The notes: a model not told the origin generated them from the sequence alone. Counted from the stretch's first letter, positions 50,363-60,006 are shown. The stretch is DNA of 64,000 nt from JADKIH01 sp031417555 (GCA_031417555.1 JANOVV010000037.1:1-64000), one strand, 5' to 3'. Made by a program: numbers and translations.

Positions 50363-51054
50363 AAAATTACAGTCATATATTTTTCGATCTAGATAATACG
50401 CTTTGGGATTTTGATCGTAACTCAGCAGAAGTATTGGAAGAACTTTTTCATAAGTACAAACTTCTGGATTTAGGAGTTCCTTCTTTTGAAGTTTTTCTTG
50501 ACAAATATAAAAACAGGAATGAGATGATGTGGGAGCAATATCGTTTGGGAAAAATTGATAAAGTAACATTACGCGATAAACGTTTTTCACTTACCTTTTG
50601 GGATATTGGCTTAGATGCAGAACTCGCTCCTGTTGAATTGTCCGAAGAATATATAAAAATAAGTCCTACCAAAAAAAATCTATTTCCTCATGCGCATGAA
50701 GTACTATCTGTTTTGAAAGAAAAATATACACTTCATATTATTACCAATGGTTTTGAAGAAGCTCAACATATAAAATTAAAATCTGCCGACCTGACAAAAT
50801 ATTTTTCAAACATTATCATTAGTGAACATACGGGTTACAAAAAACCGGATGTGAGAATTTTTCAATACGCTTCTGAAAGCGTAAATGCCTCCGCTAATGA
50901 CTGCTTGATGATTGGTGATGGCCTTATTGTAGATATTCTCGGGGCTAAAGATGCAGGATGGGATACTGTTTATTTTAATCCTGCAAAAATTCCTCATAAT
51001 GAAAAACCAACATTTGAGATAACTTCGTTAGATACATTGAGACAAATTCTTTAA
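50359..51054 (+). CDS. YjjG-type HAD-family noncanonical pyrimidine nucleotidase
   Basis: Starting at the ATG 50359, which overlaps the preceding stop, this 231-residue protein has HAD motif I FFDLDNTLWDFD. Motif II is LHIITNGFEE, the motif III lysine is in HTGYKKPD and motif IV is CLMIGDGLIVDILGAKDAGW. The motif I DxDNTLWDF and overall length match YjjG, which dephosphorylates damaged or noncanonical pyrimidine nucleotides. The frame is open farther upstream (50290), but that part is within the previous gene. Confidence 0.9.
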   Translation: MKNYSHIFFDLDNTLWDFDRNSAEVLEELFHKYKLLDLGVPSFEVFLDKYKNRNEMMWEQYRLGKIDKVTLRDKRFSLTFWDIGLDAELAPVELSEEYIKISPTKKNLFPHAHEVLSVLKEKYTLHIITNGFEEAQHIKLKSADLTKYFSNIIISEHTGYKKPDVRIFQYASESVNASANDCLMIGDGLIVDILGAKDAGWDTVYFNPAKIPHNEKPTFEITSLDTLRQIL

Positions 51055-51065
51055 AAACAATATCA

Positions 51066-51099
51066 AAAAAAAAGCCCTTCTAATTGAAGGGCTTTTTCT
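51066..51099. terminator. Bidirectional terminator between convergent genes
   Basis: An A-run, AAGCCCTTC, TAATT, GAAGGGCTT and a T-run form a symmetric terminator. It lies between the HAD gene (plus) and a small secreted protein gene (minus) and should stop both. Confidence 0.93.
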
Positions 51100-51115
51100 T
51101 AAGATAAATATCTGA

Positions 51116-51466
51116 TTATTTAACCGGCTCTGCACCATCCATGTTTGGAGTAGCAAGAACTTTTGTTTCTTCAGCTTCTTTTGCATCTTTAGAAACTTTT
51201 GCATGACCGCTGCACTCTTTTGATGATTTTGCACAGGCTGCTTTTTGTTCAGCAGTACAATTTTTTGCATCTTTATTACTCTTGCAACATGATTTTCCTG
51301 CAGCAGCTTTTGCTTCAGTCTTTGCTTCAGCTTTAACTTCTTTTGCTTGATCTTGAACTGCTGATGCTTCTTTTTTTGCAATAGGAGCAACTGTTCTCGA
51401 AGTTTGTGCATTCACGTTAACTGCTAAAAAAGCTGTTAAGGATAATAGGGCTAATACTTTTTTCAT
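51116..51466 (-). CDS. Small secreted Lys/Ala-rich protein with cysteines
   Basis: The 116-residue protein has a signal peptide (MKKVLALLSLTAFLAVNVNA). A long Lys/Ala/Glu-rich helix follows (AKKEASAVQDQAKEVKAEAK), then a Cys-containing segment (GKSCCKSNKDAKNCTAEQK, CAKSSKECSGHAK). It could bind metal or form disulfides in the periplasm. No family is recognised. Confidence 0.72.
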   Translation of the reverse strand: MKKVLALLSLTAFLAVNVNAQTSRTVAPIAKKEASAVQDQAKEVKAEAKTEAKAAAGKSCCKSNKDAKNCTAEQKAACAKSSKECSGHAKVSKDAKEAEETKVLATPNMDGAEPVK

Positions 51467-51610
51467 TGTTTATATGGTTTTTAGGATTTTCGTAAAACAA
51501 ACTTACTTTTTTCTATTATTAAAAACAAGTATAATACGTTAATTTTCTTTTAACGTTACCTTATCAATAATATTGGAATTAGTTGATTATTTTCGTCCAC
51601 CTTTATATTT

Positions 51611-52843
51611 ATGGACTATTCTGAAAACATAAAAGTTGCACTCCAAAGTATTAGAAGTCAGCTTTTACGCACTGTTTTAACGGCTTTAATCATTGGAATT
51701 GGCATTATGGCGCTGGTCGGTATCCTTACAGCCATAGATGCAATTAAAGGTTCTATTACCGATAATTTTCAAAGTATGGGAGCTAATTCATTTACAATTC
51801 AGAATCGGGGTATGCGAATTCGGGTTGGGAATAAAGGAAAAAGGCCTAAAAAGTTTAAAGCCATCGAATACCATCAAGCCATGCGGTTTGTGGAAGATTA
51901 TGATTTTCCGGGTTTGGTTTCTGTAAGCACTTTAGCCTCCAGAGCATCTACAGTAAAGTACCGTGATAATAAAACTAATCCTAACGTTTTATTAATGGGT
52001 GGCAATGAAAATTATTTGAGTACCGGTGGATATACTATTGAAACAGGAAGAAATTTTTCAGGACAGGAAATAAAAAACGGCGACAATGTTGCGATTATTG
52101 GAAAAGATCTTCAGGATAAATTATTCCCTTCTATTGACCCACTTGATAAAATTATTTCTGTCGGCAACAATAAATACAGAGTGATCGGTACATTAAAAGA
52201 AAAAGGTTCTTCCATGGGATTTGGTGGAGATAAAGTTTGCATACTTCCTCTCTTCAATGTAAAACAGAATTTTCACAGGCCAAGCATGTCTTTTGCTATT
52301 AATGTAAGCGTTCCTGATGTAAATAATATGGATGCAGCTATTGGGGCTGCTACTGGAGTTTTCAGAACTATCAGAGGTGTCAAAATCGGAGAAGATGAAA
52401 CGTTTGAGATTACGAAGAGTGATAGTATTGCAAATATTCTAATGTCTCAAATGAGCAGTGTTACTATTGCCGCTACAGTTATAGGGCTAATTACCCTATT
52501 AGGTGCCGCAATCGGTTTGATGAATATAATGCTCGTGTCCGTTACTGAAAGAACCCGCGAAATTGGAATTAGAAAAGCAATCGGCGCAACTCCAAAAGTT
52601 ATTCGAAGACAATTTCTAATCGAAGCAATTCTTATTTGCCAGGTCGGCGGACTTTTAGGAGTAACACTTGGTATTCTGGTCGGCAACGGAATGTCATTAA
52701 TTCTCGGATCCGGATTTATCATCCCATGGAAATGGATAGTCCTTGGTTTTTCACTTTGCTTTGGAGTAGGAATTCTTTCCGGCTATTACCCTGCTTCAAA
52801 AGCGGCACGACTTGATCCTATAGATGCTTTGCGTTACGAATAA
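51611..52843 (+). CDS. MacB/FtsX-type ABC transporter permease
   Basis: The 410-residue protein has the MacB_PCD plus FtsX layout. The first membrane helix is near residues 20-43 (TVLTALIIGIGIMALVGILTA). A large periplasmic domain follows with SVSTLASRASTVKYRDN, then three C-terminal helices (TIAATVIGLITLLGAAIGLM, AILICQVGGLLGVTLGILVG, WIVLGFSLCFGVGILSGYYP) with the conserved TERTREIGIRKAIGAT. Such permeases form mechanotransmission exporters for lipoproteins, peptides or drugs. No ATPase gene is adjacent. Confidence 0.92.
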   Translation: MDYSENIKVALQSIRSQLLRTVLTALIIGIGIMALVGILTAIDAIKGSITDNFQSMGANSFTIQNRGMRIRVGNKGKRPKKFKAIEYHQAMRFVEDYDFPGLVSVSTLASRASTVKYRDNKTNPNVLLMGGNENYLSTGGYTIETGRNFSGQEIKNGDNVAIIGKDLQDKLFPSIDPLDKIISVGNNKYRVIGTLKEKGSSMGFGGDKVCILPLFNVKQNFHRPSMSFAINVSVPDVNNMDAAIGAATGVFRTIRGVKIGEDETFEITKSDSIANILMSQMSSVTIAATVIGLITLLGAAIGLMNIMLVSVTERTREIGIRKAIGATPKVIRRQFLIEAILICQVGGLLGVTLGILVGNGMSLILGSGFIIPWKWIVLGFSLCFGVGILSGYYPASKAARLDPIDALRYE

Positions 52844-52911
52844 TAATTTCATTTTTTAAATGAACATGCACTGACTTTAATTGGCAACTCAGTATTTTCT
52901 ACTTATATAAA

Positions 52912-54228
52912 TCAAATTATTTCAGCAACAACAAAAGTACTTCCTCCGATAAAAATGATGTCTTCTTTATTTGCATTTTTTTGAGCCGCTTCCAGAGCTG
53001 TTGTTACTGAAGAATAACTCTCTCCTAAAATATTAAAAGCTACTGCTGTTTTTTTCAATTCATCGGCATCCAAAGCACGGGGGATATTTGCTTTGCAAAA
53101 ATAATAGGAAGCATGTTTAGGAAGAATGGCAAGAATGTGTGAGGGATCTTTATCGTTGACAATGCCAAAAACAATATGAAGTTTTATTTTGTTTTGAGTT
53201 TTATCGTCTTGGTTTTTTTCGAGCATGCTGTTAAGCTGATCCATTACGTATTTTATTCCGGCTTCATTATGTCCCACATCAGCTATAGTTATTGGATTTT
53301 TATTGATTACCTGCCAGCGACCAAGCAGTCCGGTGTTTGCTTTAATTTTTTGCAAACCCCTTCTGATTTTATCATCATCAATTTTCGAAAACTTCTTTTT
53401 TAATAATTCAAGAGTTTGTAGAACGGTGCAAATGTTTCTGAGCTGGTAAGCTCCCGACAGATCGATAGATAAATTATCGTATAAAATACTATCATTTTTA
53501 CGAATACGAAAAGTTTGAACTTCGTTAACCAATGAAATAATTTCCGATTGATAGTGATCCGATGCGAAAACTATGGATGAATTTTTTTCTTTGGCTTTGT
53601 CAATAAAAATATTTTCACTTTCTTTTTGCCTTTCTCCTATAACAACATCAATTCTTTTTTTTATTATTCCCGCTTTTTCCGTTGCTATTTTTTCGAGGGT
53701 GTCGCCGAGCAATTGCATATGATCAAAACTGATATTTGTAATGACTGATAATTCAGGAGTAATTATATTGGTTGAATCTAATCTTCCTCCTAAACCGGTT
53801 TCGATTACTGCTATATCAACTTTCTCTTTTTCGAAATATTTAAAAGCCAAAGCAGTTGTCCATTCAAAAAAACTTGGCTCGATAACATCAAAAGAACTTT
53901 TGTGATTTTCTATAAAATCAGTAATAGTTTCTTCATCGATCATTTGACCATTAATGCGAATCCGTTCACGAAAGTCTTTCAGATGAGGTGAAGTGAATAG
54001 TCCTGTTTTGTAGCCCGACTCCTGTAAGACAGAAGCAATCATATGCGACACAGATCCTTTTCCATTGGTGCCTGCGACATGAATGCTTTTGAATTTTTTC
54101 TCCGGATTATTTAAGGTTTCTGATAAAGCAATGATATTTTTTAAATCTGCTTTATAGGCTGCAGCACCAATGCGATGAAACATCGGAAGCCGGCTAAATA
54201 AATATTCAAGTGTCTCGGAGTAATTCAC
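52912..54228 (-). CDS. folC: Bifunctional folylpolyglutamate/dihydrofolate synthase
   Basis: This 438-residue enzyme of Mur-ligase fold adds glutamate to folates. Visible motifs are the P-loop HVAGTNGKGSVSHMIASVL, SPHLKDFRERIRING, IETGLGGRLDSTN and ITNISFDHMQLLGDT with the metal ligands. The C-terminal ILGRWQVI-like and ADVGHNEAG segments are also present. It is separated by a structured spacer from the tonB-exbD-exbB genes on the same strand. Confidence 0.94.
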   Translation of the reverse strand: MNYSETLEYLFSRLPMFHRIGAAAYKADLKNIIALSETLNNPEKKFKSIHVAGTNGKGSVSHMIASVLQESGYKTGLFTSPHLKDFRERIRINGQMIDEETITDFIENHKSSFDVIEPSFFEWTTALAFKYFEKEKVDIAVIETGLGGRLDSTNIITPELSVITNISFDHMQLLGDTLEKIATEKAGIIKKRIDVVIGERQKESENIFIDKAKEKNSSIVFASDHYQSEIISLVNEVQTFRIRKNDSILYDNLSIDLSGAYQLRNICTVLQTLELLKKKFSKIDDDKIRRGLQKIKANTGLLGRWQVINKNPITIADVGHNEAGIKYVMDQLNSMLEKNQDDKTQNKIKLHIVFGIVNDKDPSHILAILPKHASYYFCKANIPRALDADELKKTAVAFNILGESYSSVTTALEAAQKNANKEDIIFIGGSTFVVAEII

Positions 54229-54270
54229 AAAATTTGAAAATTTTATTTGAGCGAAGTTATGAACTTTTAT

Positions 54271-54329
54271 AACTAGCCCCGATTGCAGTGGAAACCGCTT
54301 TTTTGCGGTTGCAGCGAAAAGCGGGAAGA
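54271..54329 (+). ncRNA. Conserved Bacteroidota intergenic RNA-like motif (Flavo-1-like)
   Basis: The plus strand has AACTAGCCCCGATTGCAGTG, then a short hairpin AACCGC-TTTTTT-GCGGTT, then AGCGAAAAGCGGGA. The order CCCCGAT, AGYGG, variable hairpin, AGCGnnAAGCGGG is one I associate with a recurrent structured motif of this phylum, plausibly Rfam's Flavo-1; this is from memory and unchecked. CCCCG can pair with the terminal CGGG. It lies between folC and the tonB-like gene, antisense to their direction. Confidence 0.5.
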
Positions 54330-54403
54330 CATTTTGTGAAAAGAAATTAGTGTTTGCTTCAAAAAAATAAAAAAATAATCTTCTTCACTGAAATCAGAAG
54401 TAT

Positions 54404-55243
54404 TTATTGGACAAGAAATACGAATGTAATTGTCCCCTTTTGAATTTCGGCTTCGTCGGATGAGGGATTGAATTTTGCTTTCATTGCTGCATCTTTAGCG
54501 AGCTTAAACAAAAGAGAAGAAGTTGTTGTTGATCCTCTGCCACCGGGGATTGCAGCAGATACATTTCCATCTTTATCGACAGTAATATCGACAACGACTT
54601 TCCCTGTCTCCTGAGAACGGTCATTGATTTGAGGTGTACGAACCATGTGACGGCCGGCCAGTGAAAAAGAAATACCGCCTTTTCCCGGGCCCGAACCCGG
54701 ACCATCGCCTGTTCCATTTCCTGGACCACCGGAACCGTTACCATTTTTACCTGTGTATTTAGAATTTGGATCACCGGCAGGATCGCCCTGATCGCCTTTC
54801 CCTGATCCGGTTCCCTGAGATTTACTTGCTGTTGTACTACCTTTATACAAAGCGTTAGGATCTGCTTTTTTTACAGGCTCAACTTTGGGTTTTATTTCTG
54901 TCTTTACTTCAGTCTTAACAGGAGTAATAAGTTTCTTATCGACTTTAGCTTCTTTGGCAATGGGTGATTCTTCAAAATCCTGTATAACTACTTTTTCTTC
55001 CTGGGCATTTGCAGGTTTTACTTTTTCCACCACTTGTTCTTTGGTGATGTTTTCTGACATAGGTTGAATATCTCCTGCTGCTTCGTCAAGTATGCCAATA
55101 TTTACAAGAACACCGCCACCACCGCCTGCTTCGGGAAAAGGAGGAATGGTTGTAGTCATTAACGTAAAAAGCAATATCAAAAACAATGCTGCGTGTAAAG
55201 CAATTGTTAAGATTGCAGAGCGGGAACGGATGGAAGCATCCAT
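54404..55243 (-). CDS. TonB-like energy transducer
   Basis: The 279-residue protein has a short cytosolic part, one membrane helix (about 8-30, SAILTIALHAALFLILLFTL) and a Lys/Pro/Glu-rich periplasmic rod (ITPVKTEVKTEIKPKVEPVK). A Gly-rich linker and a TonB_C-like domain follow (GKVVVDITVDKDGNV to KGTITFVFLVQ). It carries proton-motive energy from ExbB/ExbD to outer-membrane receptors or acts as TolA-like protein. It is five bases after exbD. Confidence 0.85.
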   Translation of the reverse strand: MDASIRSRSAILTIALHAALFLILLFTLMTTTIPPFPEAGGGGGVLVNIGILDEAAGDIQPMSENITKEQVVEKVKPANAQEEKVVIQDFEESPIAKEAKVDKKLITPVKTEVKTEIKPKVEPVKKADPNALYKGSTTASKSQGTGSGKGDQGDPAGDPNSKYTGKNGNGSGGPGNGTGDGPGSGPGKGGISFSLAGRHMVRTPQINDRSQETGKVVVDITVDKDGNVSAAIPGGRGSTTTSSLLFKLAKDAAMKAKFNPSSDEAEIQKGTITFVFLVQ

Positions 55244-55248
55244 GGATA

Positions 55249-55650
55249 TTATTTCTTCGAGGAGTGAGTTGCTAAAACCATTTTTATTTTCAAACGGTTT
55301 CCAATGTCGAGCAGATCAACAAGATTTTGAACCTGAACAGTTTTATCTACTTTCAAAAGTGCTGTAGGATCAGGTTGGCCGGCAATAAGTTTTACTAAAG
55401 CAGGTTCGAGTTCCTCAGAACTAATTGGAGTATTATTGAGAGCGTATTGCAAGTCTTCTGTAACGGAAATAGTAATAGGATGTTTCACCGATTGTGTACT
55501 GCTTTTAGCATTGGGCAAAAGCAGTTTTAATACATTTGGCGTTGCCATTGTGGAGGTAATAAGAAAAAACAAAAGCAGGAAAAACATTATATCGTTAAGT
55601 GAAGCAGAATATACTTCACCGACTGCACGATTTCTTCTTCTGAGATTCAT
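55249..55650 (-). CDS. exbD: ExbD/TolR-family biopolymer transport protein
   Basis: The 133-residue protein has the ExbD plan: basic N-terminus MNLRRRNRAVGEVYSASLND with the proton-coupling Asp before the single membrane helix (IMFFLLLFFLITSTM), and a periplasmic domain. It pairs with the ExbB-like protein encoded just upstream. The gene lies between exbB and the TonB-like gene. Confidence 0.9.
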   Translation of the reverse strand: MNLRRRNRAVGEVYSASLNDIMFFLLLFFLITSTMATPNVLKLLLPNAKSSTQSVKHPITISVTEDLQYALNNTPISSEELEPALVKLIAGQPDPTALLKVDKTVQVQNLVDLLDIGNRLKIKMVLATHSSKK

Positions 55651-55710
55651 TGAATAAGGTTATTATTTATTAAAATGTTTTTTCAAAACCGGTTTATGAA
55701 ATCCGGAATT

Positions 55711-56427
55711 TTAAGACTTAACAGGTTCTTCGAGTAAGTCAATAAATTCAACGGCGTTTATTTCCATTTTATTGATAACCCTATCAAGTAAATGAACCAG
55801 GTAATGGTAAGCACCGTAGGCAAGCATACCGACAAGTAATCCGCTTGCGCTGGAAATCATTTTTACATACAAACCTCCAGAAATAGTATTGATCTCAAGA
55901 CTGTTTTGCTGGGCGATTTCATAAAATATTTTTATTACTCCGAATATAGTTCCTAAAAATCCGAACATGGGAGCAATACCGGCAATGGTAGCAAGAAAGC
56001 CCATGTTTTTTTCGAGTTTATATATCTCTAGTTTGCCGACATTTTCGATGGCGCTTTCAATTTCTCTAACGGGTTTCCCAAGTCTCATGATTCCTTTTTC
56101 AATCATGCGAGCAACAGGTGTTTTTGTGTTTCTACACAACATTTTGGCTGCATCGACATTCCCATTATGAACAAAATCGCGAATCTGATGCATAAAATTC
56201 ATGTCAATTTTGGAATATCGCCGAATTGTAAAAAGCCTTTCAAAGAAAATATAAAAAGCTATTACCGACAGTAATGCAATAGGTATAAGAATCGGACCGC
56301 CTTTTACTGCCATATCCCACAAAGAAATAGATTGAGTAATTGTGGGTGGAATTAGCGCTGCGGCTGCATTGGCAGAATCTAAAGCAGTTGTTGGTCCTTG
56401 TGAAATCTGAAGAATTATTCCGTACAT
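55711..56427 (-). CDS. exbB: MotA/TolQ/ExbB-family proton channel protein
   Basis: The 238-residue protein has three membrane helices (about 38-60, 142-165 and 185-210). Conserved blocks are ARMIEKGIMRLGKPVREIES, MGFLATIAGIAPMFGFLGTI and ISGGLYVKMISSASGLLVG. With ExbD it forms the inner-membrane proton motor that energises the TonB-like protein. It heads the exbB-exbD-tonB run and may share transcription with folC. Confidence 0.92.
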   Translation of the reverse strand: MYGIILQISQGPTTALDSANAAAALIPPTITQSISLWDMAVKGGPILIPIALLSVIAFYIFFERLFTIRRYSKIDMNFMHQIRDFVHNGNVDAAKMLCRNTKTPVARMIEKGIMRLGKPVREIESAIENVGKLEIYKLEKNMGFLATIAGIAPMFGFLGTIFGVIKIFYEIAQQNSLEINTISGGLYVKMISSASGLLVGMLAYGAYHYLVHLLDRVINKMEINAVEFIDLLEEPVKS

Positions 56428-56733
56428 TTTTTGGAGATTGAAATAGCAGGCAAATTACTCAACCACACTTGATGATGGCTTTATTATACATGTACTTTTA
56501 AACATTGTAATGTTAGTGAACGATAACTGTTCATTAATATTGAATCTGGCTTACAAAGGAGTTCAGAATGGTTATTAAATGACTTTTTAACATGATTATC
56601 AAAAAAAGTTAAATAGTCCGTTTATAAAATTATTTTAATCTCAATAATTCTTTGCACATCTTTTAGAACTTTGTCAAAATTTTCAGATTTCGAAAATCTA
56701 ATATCAATTCATAACTTGCTTCAAATTCCGGAA

Positions 56734-57465
56734 ATGAAAAAAACACTAATCGTCATTTTATTTGCAATGACTATTCAAGTTTCATCTGCGCAACTTAAAC
56801 TTGTATTTCCTTCGAAAGACGGATTGAAAATAACTGCCGACTGGTATCCGGTAAGTAGTAATTTTCCGGTGATTCTATTATGTCATCAGGCCGGCTACAG
56901 TCGTGGCGAATATTCTGAAACTGCTCTTCGGCTAAATAAATTAGGATTTAATTGTCTGGCACTTGATCAACGTTCGGGTGATGAGATAAACGGAATAAAA
57001 AATGAAACCGCAGAAGAAGCACGAATTAAAAAAATAGTTCCTTCTTATGCCGATGCGGAGCAGGATATATCAGCAGCGGTTGATTATTTGTTTGAAAAAT
57101 ACAAACGGCCGATAACTATTTTCGGAAGTTCCTATTCTGCATCTTTAGCTTTAAAAATAGCGACAGAAAGCGACAAAGTTGCCTCTGTAATCGTTTTCAG
57201 TCCCGGCGAATATTTTGAAGATAAAAAATACATCAGCAGCCATATTCAAACGCTGACCAAACCGGTATTTGCAACATCATCTCTGGCAGAAGCAGATTCA
57301 GTTACCGACCTTTTGAAGGATATCAATTCAAGAGTTAAAATACAGTATATACCTGCATCAAAAGGAGGTCATGGTGCTAAAGTTTTATGGGCTGAATCGC
57401 CTTCAAATCACGAATATTGGATTGCTTTGATGAGCTTTCTCAATAGAATAAAAACCACAGAGTAA
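56734..57465 (+). CDS. Secreted alpha/beta-hydrolase
   Basis: This protein of about 243 residues starts MKKTLIVILFAMTIQVSSAQ (signal peptide). The fold shows FPVILLCHQAGYSRGEYSE, the nucleophile elbow GSSYSASLAL, VIVFSPGEYFED and a late catalytic-type HGAKVLW. It resembles dienelactone-hydrolase-like proteins. The frame is open from 56671, but the ATG at 56734 begins the signal peptide. The substrate is unknown. Confidence 0.82.
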   Translation: MKKTLIVILFAMTIQVSSAQLKLVFPSKDGLKITADWYPVSSNFPVILLCHQAGYSRGEYSETALRLNKLGFNCLALDQRSGDEINGIKNETAEEARIKKIVPSYADAEQDISAAVDYLFEKYKRPITIFGSSYSASLALKIATESDKVASVIVFSPGEYFEDKKYISSHIQTLTKPVFATSSLAEADSVTDLLKDINSRVKIQYIPASKGGHGAKVLWAESPSNHEYWIALMSFLNRIKTTE

Positions 57466-57484
57466 GGTCGATGAACTTCTATTA

Positions 57485-58192
57485 ATGAGAATTCCTTTTT
57501 TTCTACTCTTTTTTGTTTTTTTATTTTCTACCAATTGCTTTTCTCAAAAAGGTATGACCACTGTTGGAATACAGTACAAACCAATTCTGCCATTTTCATT
57601 CCTTGGGACAGGAAAAATTATCAATGATTTGAACAATGTTCATTTCGAAACGAAATTAACATCAGGGTTTAGCGGAGGGCTGGTTGTTCGACACAACTTC
57701 ACAAATTTATTGGCTTTTGAAACAGGCATTAACTATGTAAAAAGAAAATACAGTCTTAAAATTATGGATGGAAATTTTAATGACAATTCCATTTTCAGAA
57801 TTATCAGTTATGAAATCCCGGCCATGTTAATGATTTACTCCCAACTAGGAGAAAAAATTTATATCAACGGATCGATGGGACCAACGATAGACATGTTTCC
57901 AAGCAGCGTACAAACATCTGATTCCAATTATAATCATGTTGCTTTTCGAAATCATATATTTCAACCTGCAATTTCTGCCAATATCGGATGGGAATATCGT
58001 ACCGATAAAAGTGGAATCATTTATATTGGCGCGTCTTTTCAACGGCCTTTTTCATTTATTTATTTGTCGAAAGTCGGATATTATCGCGGCAATAACGACT
58101 TTGTATTTCAAAACGAATTATCGGGGAGTTATCTTACTATAGATTTAAGATATTTTTTTAGGGAAACACAACCTAAAAATATAGCTGATTAA
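57485..58192 (+). CDS. Outer-membrane beta-barrel protein
   Basis: The 235-residue protein has a signal peptide (IPFFLLFFVFLFSTNCFS) and alternating strands ending in aromatic residues, typical of small Bacteroidota outer-membrane barrels (GGLVVRHNFTNLLAFETGIN, NIGWEYRTDKSGIIYIGASF, LTIDLRYFF). It is preceded by a hydrolase gene 20 bases upstream. No specific function is deducible. Confidence 0.75.
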   Translation: MRIPFFLLFFVFLFSTNCFSQKGMTTVGIQYKPILPFSFLGTGKIINDLNNVHFETKLTSGFSGGLVVRHNFTNLLAFETGINYVKRKYSLKIMDGNFNDNSIFRIISYEIPAMLMIYSQLGEKIYINGSMGPTIDMFPSSVQTSDSNYNHVAFRNHIFQPAISANIGWEYRTDKSGIIYIGASFQRPFSFIYLSKVGYYRGNNDFVFQNELSGSYLTIDLRYFFRETQPKNIAD

Positions 58193-58259
58193 AAAGTGCC
58201 AGGTACGATCAGGTAATAATTGATTTTATTTTTTAAAAATTATCCTAAAAAAAATCTTT

Positions 58260-58595
58260 TTATAAAGCCGGATTCTCCCAATGCCTTTTTGAATCTCTGT
58301 TTGTTTTCTTTTCCAGATTTTTATGAAATGCGTCTGTAAGATTAATTCCGGTTTGATTGGCGATGCAAATCAATACAAATAAAACATCGGCTAATTCATC
58401 GGGTAGTTCCTTTTTAAGGTCTGATGATTTGGAGGACTGTTCACCATAAACACGAGCCATTATTCGTGCGACTTCGCCAACTTCTTCGGTAAGAATAGCC
58501 ATATTGGTAAGTTCATTGAAATAACGAACTCCATATTTTTCTATCCATTTATCGACTAATGATTGCGCTTCCTGTAGTGTTACACTTGAATTCAT
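58260..58595 (-). CDS. MazG-type nucleotide pyrophosphohydrolase
   Basis: The 111-residue protein has the MazG helical metal-binding pattern: LTEEVGEVARIMARVYGEQ with EExxE, and ELPDELADVLFVLICIANQ with ExxD. It hydrolyses noncanonical or excess nucleoside triphosphates. Its start overlaps the dtd stop by four bases, so the two are coupled. Confidence 0.9.
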   Translation of the reverse strand: MNSSVTLQEAQSLVDKWIEKYGVRYFNELTNMAILTEEVGEVARIMARVYGEQSSKSSDLKKELPDELADVLFVLICIANQTGINLTDAFHKNLEKKTNRDSKRHWENPAL

Positions 58596-59044
58596 TCTTT
58601 AAGTTTTGAATCAATATAAATTGTGACGGGACCATCATTGATTAAATTAATTTTCATATCGGCACCGAATTCTCCTGACAAAACATTTAGTCCTGAGGTT
58701 TCTTTAATAATTTTCAGAAAACTTTCATACAAAGGAATTGCAGTCTCCGGCCTTGCCGCCCGAATATAAGAAGGTCGATTTCCTTTTTTCACCAGAGCAT
58801 GAAGTGTAAATTGACTGATTACGAGAATTTCTCCATTAACTTCCTGAACAGATAGATTCATAATTCCATTAACATCATCAAAAATCCGTAATCGACAAAT
58901 TTTCCCGACAAGCCATTCAATATCTTCGGCACCATCGGCTTCTTCAATGCCGACAAATAATAAAAGTCCGGAACCGATGGATGATTTGATATTGCCATCA
59001 ATAGTGACTGAAGCCTGTGAAACCCGTTGAATCAAAACCCGCAT
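58592..59044 (-). CDS. dtd: D-aminoacyl-tRNA deacylase
   Basis: The 150-residue enzyme removes D-amino acids mischarged on tRNA. Motifs SQFTLHA (with SQFT) and NDGPVTIYIDS (GPVT) are the two active-site signatures, and the N-terminus MRVLIQRVSQASVTIDG is typical. It is followed by the mazG-like gene. Confidence 0.94.
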   Translation of the reverse strand: MRVLIQRVSQASVTIDGNIKSSIGSGLLLFVGIEEADGAEDIEWLVGKICRLRIFDDVNGIMNLSVQEVNGEILVISQFTLHALVKKGNRPSYIRAARPETAIPLYESFLKIIKETSGLNVLSGEFGADMKINLINDGPVTIYIDSKLKE

Positions 59045-59079
59045 CCGAGATAATTTAAAGAATCTTGTAAAATATCAAA

Positions 59080-60006
59080 TCATTTAAATATATCCTGACC
59101 ACTCATAATACTTAAATAACTTTCGAACCTGCTAAGTGCAATTTCACCTTTCTCAACAGCAGGTTTTACTGCGCAATCTTTTTCTGTGTAATGAAGGCAA
59201 TTATTGAATTTGCAATTTTTAGCGACTGCAAAAATATCAGGAAAGAAATGAGAAACTTCATATTTATTAAAATCAATCGTACCGAATTCTCTTATTCCCG
59301 GAGTATCAATGATAAATCCACCCTCAGGCAGCTTATGCATTTCCGCAAAAGTTGTTGTATGAATTCCTTTCATGTGCTGGGCAGAGATTTTAGCGGTTTT
59401 AAGATTCGTTCCGGGAATCAATACATTAATAAGTGAAGATTTTCCAACGCCACTATGGCCTGAAAATAAACTTACTTTTCCTTTGAGCACTGTTTTCAAG
59501 TCATCAATTCCTTCACCCGTAATAGCAGATACCGGGAACACTTTATAATTTATTCCTTCATAAAGTTTTTTCAGTTCTTTGACCTGGCTCCAAACATTAT
59601 CATCATAGATATCGCATTTATTCCAGATAATTCCGGCTGATAAACTGTAAGCTTCTGCTGTAGCCAGAAAACGATCAATGAAGCCGAGCGAAGTTTTAGG
59701 GGAAACAGGTGTAGCCACAACAAAAGCGCGGTCAATATTAGCGGCAATAATTTGTACCTGGCTGGAAAGCTTTACCGATTTACGTATTATATAATTTTTA
59801 CGTTCCTGAATTTCAGTTATCCAAAAAAAATCAGTGTCAATATTTTCATTGAGTTCTACTTCTACTTTATCTCCTACAGTTAATGGATTAGTCGCTTCAA
59901 AATCTTTCAAACGAAGGTTTCCCTTTATTTTACAAAACACAATATCACCATTGGTTAATAAAACCCTGTATTGATTGCCCGTCGACTTAATGACTGTACC
60001 TTGCAT
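59080..60006 (-). CDS. rsgA: Ribosome small-subunit-dependent GTPase A
   Basis: The 308-residue circularly permuted GTPase helps mature the 30S subunit. It has an N-terminal OB fold and a permuted order of G motifs (NKCDIY, then GHSGVGKSSLIN, then IDTPGIREFG). The C-terminal zinc module is CKFNNCLHYTEKDCAV. The ATG at 60006 starts MQGTVIKSTGNQYRV as expected. Confidence 0.95.
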   Translation of the reverse strand: MQGTVIKSTGNQYRVLLTNGDIVFCKIKGNLRLKDFEATNPLTVGDKVEVELNENIDTDFFWITEIQERKNYIIRKSVKLSSQVQIIAANIDRAFVVATPVSPKTSLGFIDRFLATAEAYSLSAGIIWNKCDIYDDNVWSQVKELKKLYEGINYKVFPVSAITGEGIDDLKTVLKGKVSLFSGHSGVGKSSLINVLIPGTNLKTAKISAQHMKGIHTTTFAEMHKLPEGGFIIDTPGIREFGTIDFNKYEVSHFFPDIFAVAKNCKFNNCLHYTEKDCAVKPAVEKGEIALSRFESYLSIMSGQDIFK

